Of a stretch of DNA of 6,143 nt, positions 4,484 to 6,143 are shown in pieces (position 1 is the stretch's first letter; each line of letters begins with the position of its first letter). The translations under genes and the position numbers were made by a program. The stretch comes from Symbiobacteriaceae bacterium (GTDB taxonomy: Bacteria > Bacillota_E > Symbiobacteriia > Symbiobacteriales > Symbiobacteriaceae). Under the pieces are notes generated by a model. The model had not been told where the DNA came from, made no database searches, and saw only the letters and a list, made by a program, of their open reading frames with translations. The DNA is taken from contig DAHVXO010000321.1 of NCBI GenBank assembly GCA_027356675.1, positions 1 through 6,143 on the forward strand, given 5' to 3'.

Positions 4484-5911
4484 GTGGAGGAAGCCGCACT
4501 GCTCGCCAGCCTTCGACCGCTGGCCGCTGCCATCGACCTCGCTGTCACCATTGTGGACGCTGCCGGTCGTGTTCTGGAGTGGAACCCCACAGCGGAGCGC
4601 ACCTACGGCATCCCGCGCACCGAGATCCTGGGCCGGGACATCATGGGCTTCTTCTCGCCGGCCTCCCTCATGGTACGGCGGGTTCTGGAGACTGGGAAGG
4701 CCGTAGAAGCGACCTACCATCAACCCCGCCCCGGGATTCACGTCATTGTCACCGCCGCACCGGTGTTCGAGCAGGGGCGGCTGATCGGAGCCCTGGCCGC
4801 CGAGCGGGACATCACCCGCATGGTAGAGCTTTCCGCGGAGCTGACGGCCGCCCAGGACCGGGTCGCGGCGCTGGAACGGCGGCTGCTGCCTTCCCAGGCC
4901 GATGCAGCGGACGCGGACCCCTTTTCAGCGGTGCGGGGGCGGCACCCTGCCCTGCTGCAGGCCATAGAGCTGGCGCGTCGCATCGCTCCCACCGAAGTGA
5001 CCACGCTGATCCTGGGGGAGAGCGGCGCCGGCAAGGAGCTGTTCGCCCGCGGCATCCATCGGGCTTCCCGGCGGGCGCGGGGGCCGTTCATCGCACTGAA
5101 CTGCGGTGCCATCCCGGCCGCCCTCTTTGAGAGCGAGCTGTTCGGGTATGCCTCGGGCGCTTTCACTGGCGCCAACCCCAAGGGCCAACCCGGCAAGTTG
5201 GAACTGGCCGAAGGCGGCACGCTCTTTCTGGACGAGGTGGGCGACCTACCCGTGGAAGGCCAGGTCAAGCTGCTCCGCTTCCTGGAAGACCGCCGGTTCT
5301 TCCGGGTTGGCGGCTCCACCCCGATTCCGGTCGATGTCCGAATCGTGGCGGCCACCAACCAGCCCCTGGAGGGGATGGTGCAGGCCGGCAGGTTCCGCGA
5401 TGACCTCTACTGGCGCCTCAACGTGATCAGCCTGGAACTGCCCCCGTTGCGGGAGCGCGTGGAGGACATCCCCGATCTGGTGCAACTGTTCGTCCATGAG
5501 CTGAGCCTGCGGCACGGTCGATCCATCTCCCGGGTCGAGCCGGCGGTGGTCCAGGCGCTCATGGCCCACTCCTGGCCGGGCAATGTGCGAGAGCTGCGCA
5601 ATCTGGTGGAGCGGCTGGTGGTGCTCGCCGCCGGCGGCGTGGTGGGTCGGGACCTGCTCCCCGCCATTTTACGGCCTGCGTCCCCACCCACACCGTCCGC
5701 TTCACCAGCTTTTGCTCAAACCGAAGCGCTCGGGCCGGAGGGCCTGCACGGGGCGGTCATCCGTGCCGAGCGCGATGAGATTCTGAGTGCGCTCGGATCG
5801 GTCGGCAATAGCCGGTGCGCGGCCGCCAAGCTGCTGGGCATTTCTCGCGGAACGCTATATTACAAGTGCAAACGGCTCGGCATTCCATTAGCGAAGCACC
5901 CTGGGGGTTGA
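4484..5911 (+). CDS. PAS-domain sigma-54-dependent transcriptional activator (RocR-like), 475 aa
   Basis: This is a bacterial enhancer-binding protein that uses ATP hydrolysis to open sigma-54 polymerase complexes, and the most likely target is the divergent put operon. The GTG at 4484 is preceded by GGGGGGAG with 5 nt spacing and by a good promoter. Domains: a PAS sensor at about 8-112 (the IVDAAGRVLEWNPTAE type opening is typical); a probable coiled linker at 112-136; an AAA+ core at about 148-380 with Walker A GESGAGKE (178-185), the sigma-54-contacting GAFTGA (225-230), Walker B TLFLDE (246-251), sensor ATNQ (290-293), arginine-finger region GRFRDDLYWRL (302-312) and PGNVREL (365-371); then a proline-rich linker (398-410) and a Fis-type HTH at about 440-467 (CAAAKLLGISRGTLYYKCKR). 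There is no phosphoacceptor receiver domain, so a PAS ligand, perhaps proline or a metabolite, is the likely signal; this is inference. Confidence 0.93.
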   Translation: MEEAALLASLRPLAAAIDLAVTIVDAAGRVLEWNPTAERTYGIPRTEILGRDIMGFFSPASLMVRRVLETGKAVEATYHQPRPGIHVIVTAAPVFEQGRLIGALAAERDITRMVELSAELTAAQDRVAALERRLLPSQADAADADPFSAVRGRHPALLQAIELARRIAPTEVTTLILGESGAGKELFARGIHRASRRARGPFIALNCGAIPAALFESELFGYASGAFTGANPKGQPGKLELAEGGTLFLDEVGDLPVEGQVKLLRFLEDRRFFRVGGSTPIPVDVRIVAATNQPLEGMVQAGRFRDDLYWRLNVISLELPPLRERVEDIPDLVQLFVHELSLRHGRSISRVEPAVVQALMAHSWPGNVRELRNLVERLVVLAAGGVVGRDLLPAILRPASPPTPSASPAFAQTEALGPEGLHGAVIRAERDEILSALGSVGNSRCAAAKLLGISRGTLYYKCKRLGIPLAKHPGG

Positions 5912-5930
5912 CCATGGTGCTTCTTTACTT
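5893..5930 (+). terminator. Terminator-like hairpin overlapping the end of the activator gene
   Basis: GAAGCACC (5893-5900) and GGTGCTTC (5916-5923) are perfect 8-bp arms around a 15-nt loop that can add an inner GG/CC pair, followed by TTTACTT. The left arm lies in the last codons of the activator, and the TGA (5909-5911) is in the loop. The T-run is imperfect. Confidence 0.5.
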
Positions 5931-6028
5931 GCAGTACCTTTGCAGCGCCAGCCCTAATCACACACACCATGACATGAGACGTCATGAGAAAATGCTAGCC
6001 TGGGCACCCGCTTTGCCCGTAGAATATT

Positions 6029-6047
6029 ATTGTAAAATATTTACAAT
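6029..6047. promoter_or_regulatory. Perfect 8-3-8 palindrome, candidate operator
   Basis: ATTGTAAA-ATA-TTTACAAT is an exact dyad in an AT-rich leader and covers the -35 hexamer of the promoter at 6040-6069. The position suits a repressor of the downstream gene. It resembles Rex- or Fur-family half-sites only loosely (the spacing differs), so no regulator is named. Confidence 0.5.
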
Positions 6048-6069
6048 TCTACTCCTCTCGCTATATGAT
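6040..6069 (+). promoter_or_regulatory. Probable sigma-A promoter for the gene cut by the right edge
   Basis: TTTACA (6040-6045), an 18-bp spacer and TATGAT (6064-6069) form a fair -35/-10 pair; TATATG at 6062-6067 with a 16-bp spacer is an alternative. Transcription would begin near 6076, giving a leader of about 26 nt to the ATG at 6102. Confidence 0.45.
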
Positions 6070-6101
6070 TACTCCATGAATTGGAAAGAGATTGACCGAT
6101 C

Positions 6102-6143
6102 ATGCGTACGGCTCTTGCGCGTAGGCGGAGTCTGGCGTTACTG
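6102..6143 (+). CDS. 5' end of an unidentified gene (partial, runs off the window)
   Basis: The ATG at 6102 lies 11 nt after GGAAAGAG and downstream of a plausible promoter. The 14 visible codons read MRTALARRRSLALL, a positive stretch followed by hydrophobic residues, which could be the start of a signal peptide or membrane anchor. The codons are GC-rich, in contrast to the AT-rich leader. An overlapping ATG at 6076 opens another frame (MNWKEIDRSC...) but has no ribosome binding site. No family can be assigned from so little sequence. Confidence 0.4.
   Translation, partial: MRTALARRRSLALL

Noticed and set aside
5938..5984. CATGAC / GTCATG inverted repeat as a terminator or operator
   Set aside because: The arms are only 6 bp, no T-run follows, and the hairpin at 5893-5923 is a better terminator; no other support.

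Overview
The window most likely comes from a moderately GC-rich member of the Firmicutes (Bacillota). It has strong purine-rich ribosome binding sites, frequent GTG/TTG starts, separate proline dehydrogenase and P5C dehydrogenase genes rather than a fused PutA, and a sigma-54 (SigL/RocR-style) control circuit. The genus cannot be fixed from the sequence; a Symbiobacterium-like or other deep-branching thermophile would fit, but this is inference.

Layout. (1) Bases 1-130 form a perfect inverted repeat with no mismatch. It contains the tail-to-tail 3' ends of a small two-helix membrane protein gene, whose full copy lies on the minus strand (245 to 84). Because it sits exactly at the window edge, an assembly fold-back must be considered. 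(2) Bases 361-945 encode a Yip1-family multi-helix membrane protein, divergent from the small gene. (3) Bases 946-1800 are a decayed stretch: a minus-strand C-terminal remnant of a DDE transposase with an in-frame TGA, then a plus-strand DUF3024 gene broken by TGA at a position where the family has Trp, then two hairpins between the convergent units. (4) Bases 1806-4283 hold a minus-strand two-gene operon, proline dehydrogenase (TTG start) and P5C dehydrogenase (ATG start), which together oxidise proline to glutamate. (5) Bases 4284-4483 are a compact divergent control region. A consensus -24/-12 sigma-54 promoter faces the proline operon, a sigma-A promoter (TTGACA, 16 bp, TATACA) faces the regulator gene, and a 16-bp palindrome lies between them. 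(6) Bases 4484-5911 encode a PAS / AAA+ / Fis-HTH sigma-54 activator, followed by a hairpin that overlaps its last codons. (7) The tail is AT-rich and carries a perfect 8-3-8 palindrome over the -35 of a promoter, leading into a new plus-strand gene cut by the window end.

The central biology is a self-contained proline catabolic module. The PAS-containing activator probably senses a proline-related or metabolic signal, binds between the two promoters, and remodels sigma-54 polymerase at the put operon. Proline dehydrogenase yields P5C, and the downstream enzyme oxidises its hydrolysed form to glutamate. Genes 1-945 and the 946-1800 stretch are visibly less GC-rich than the proline module and are unrelated to it in function.
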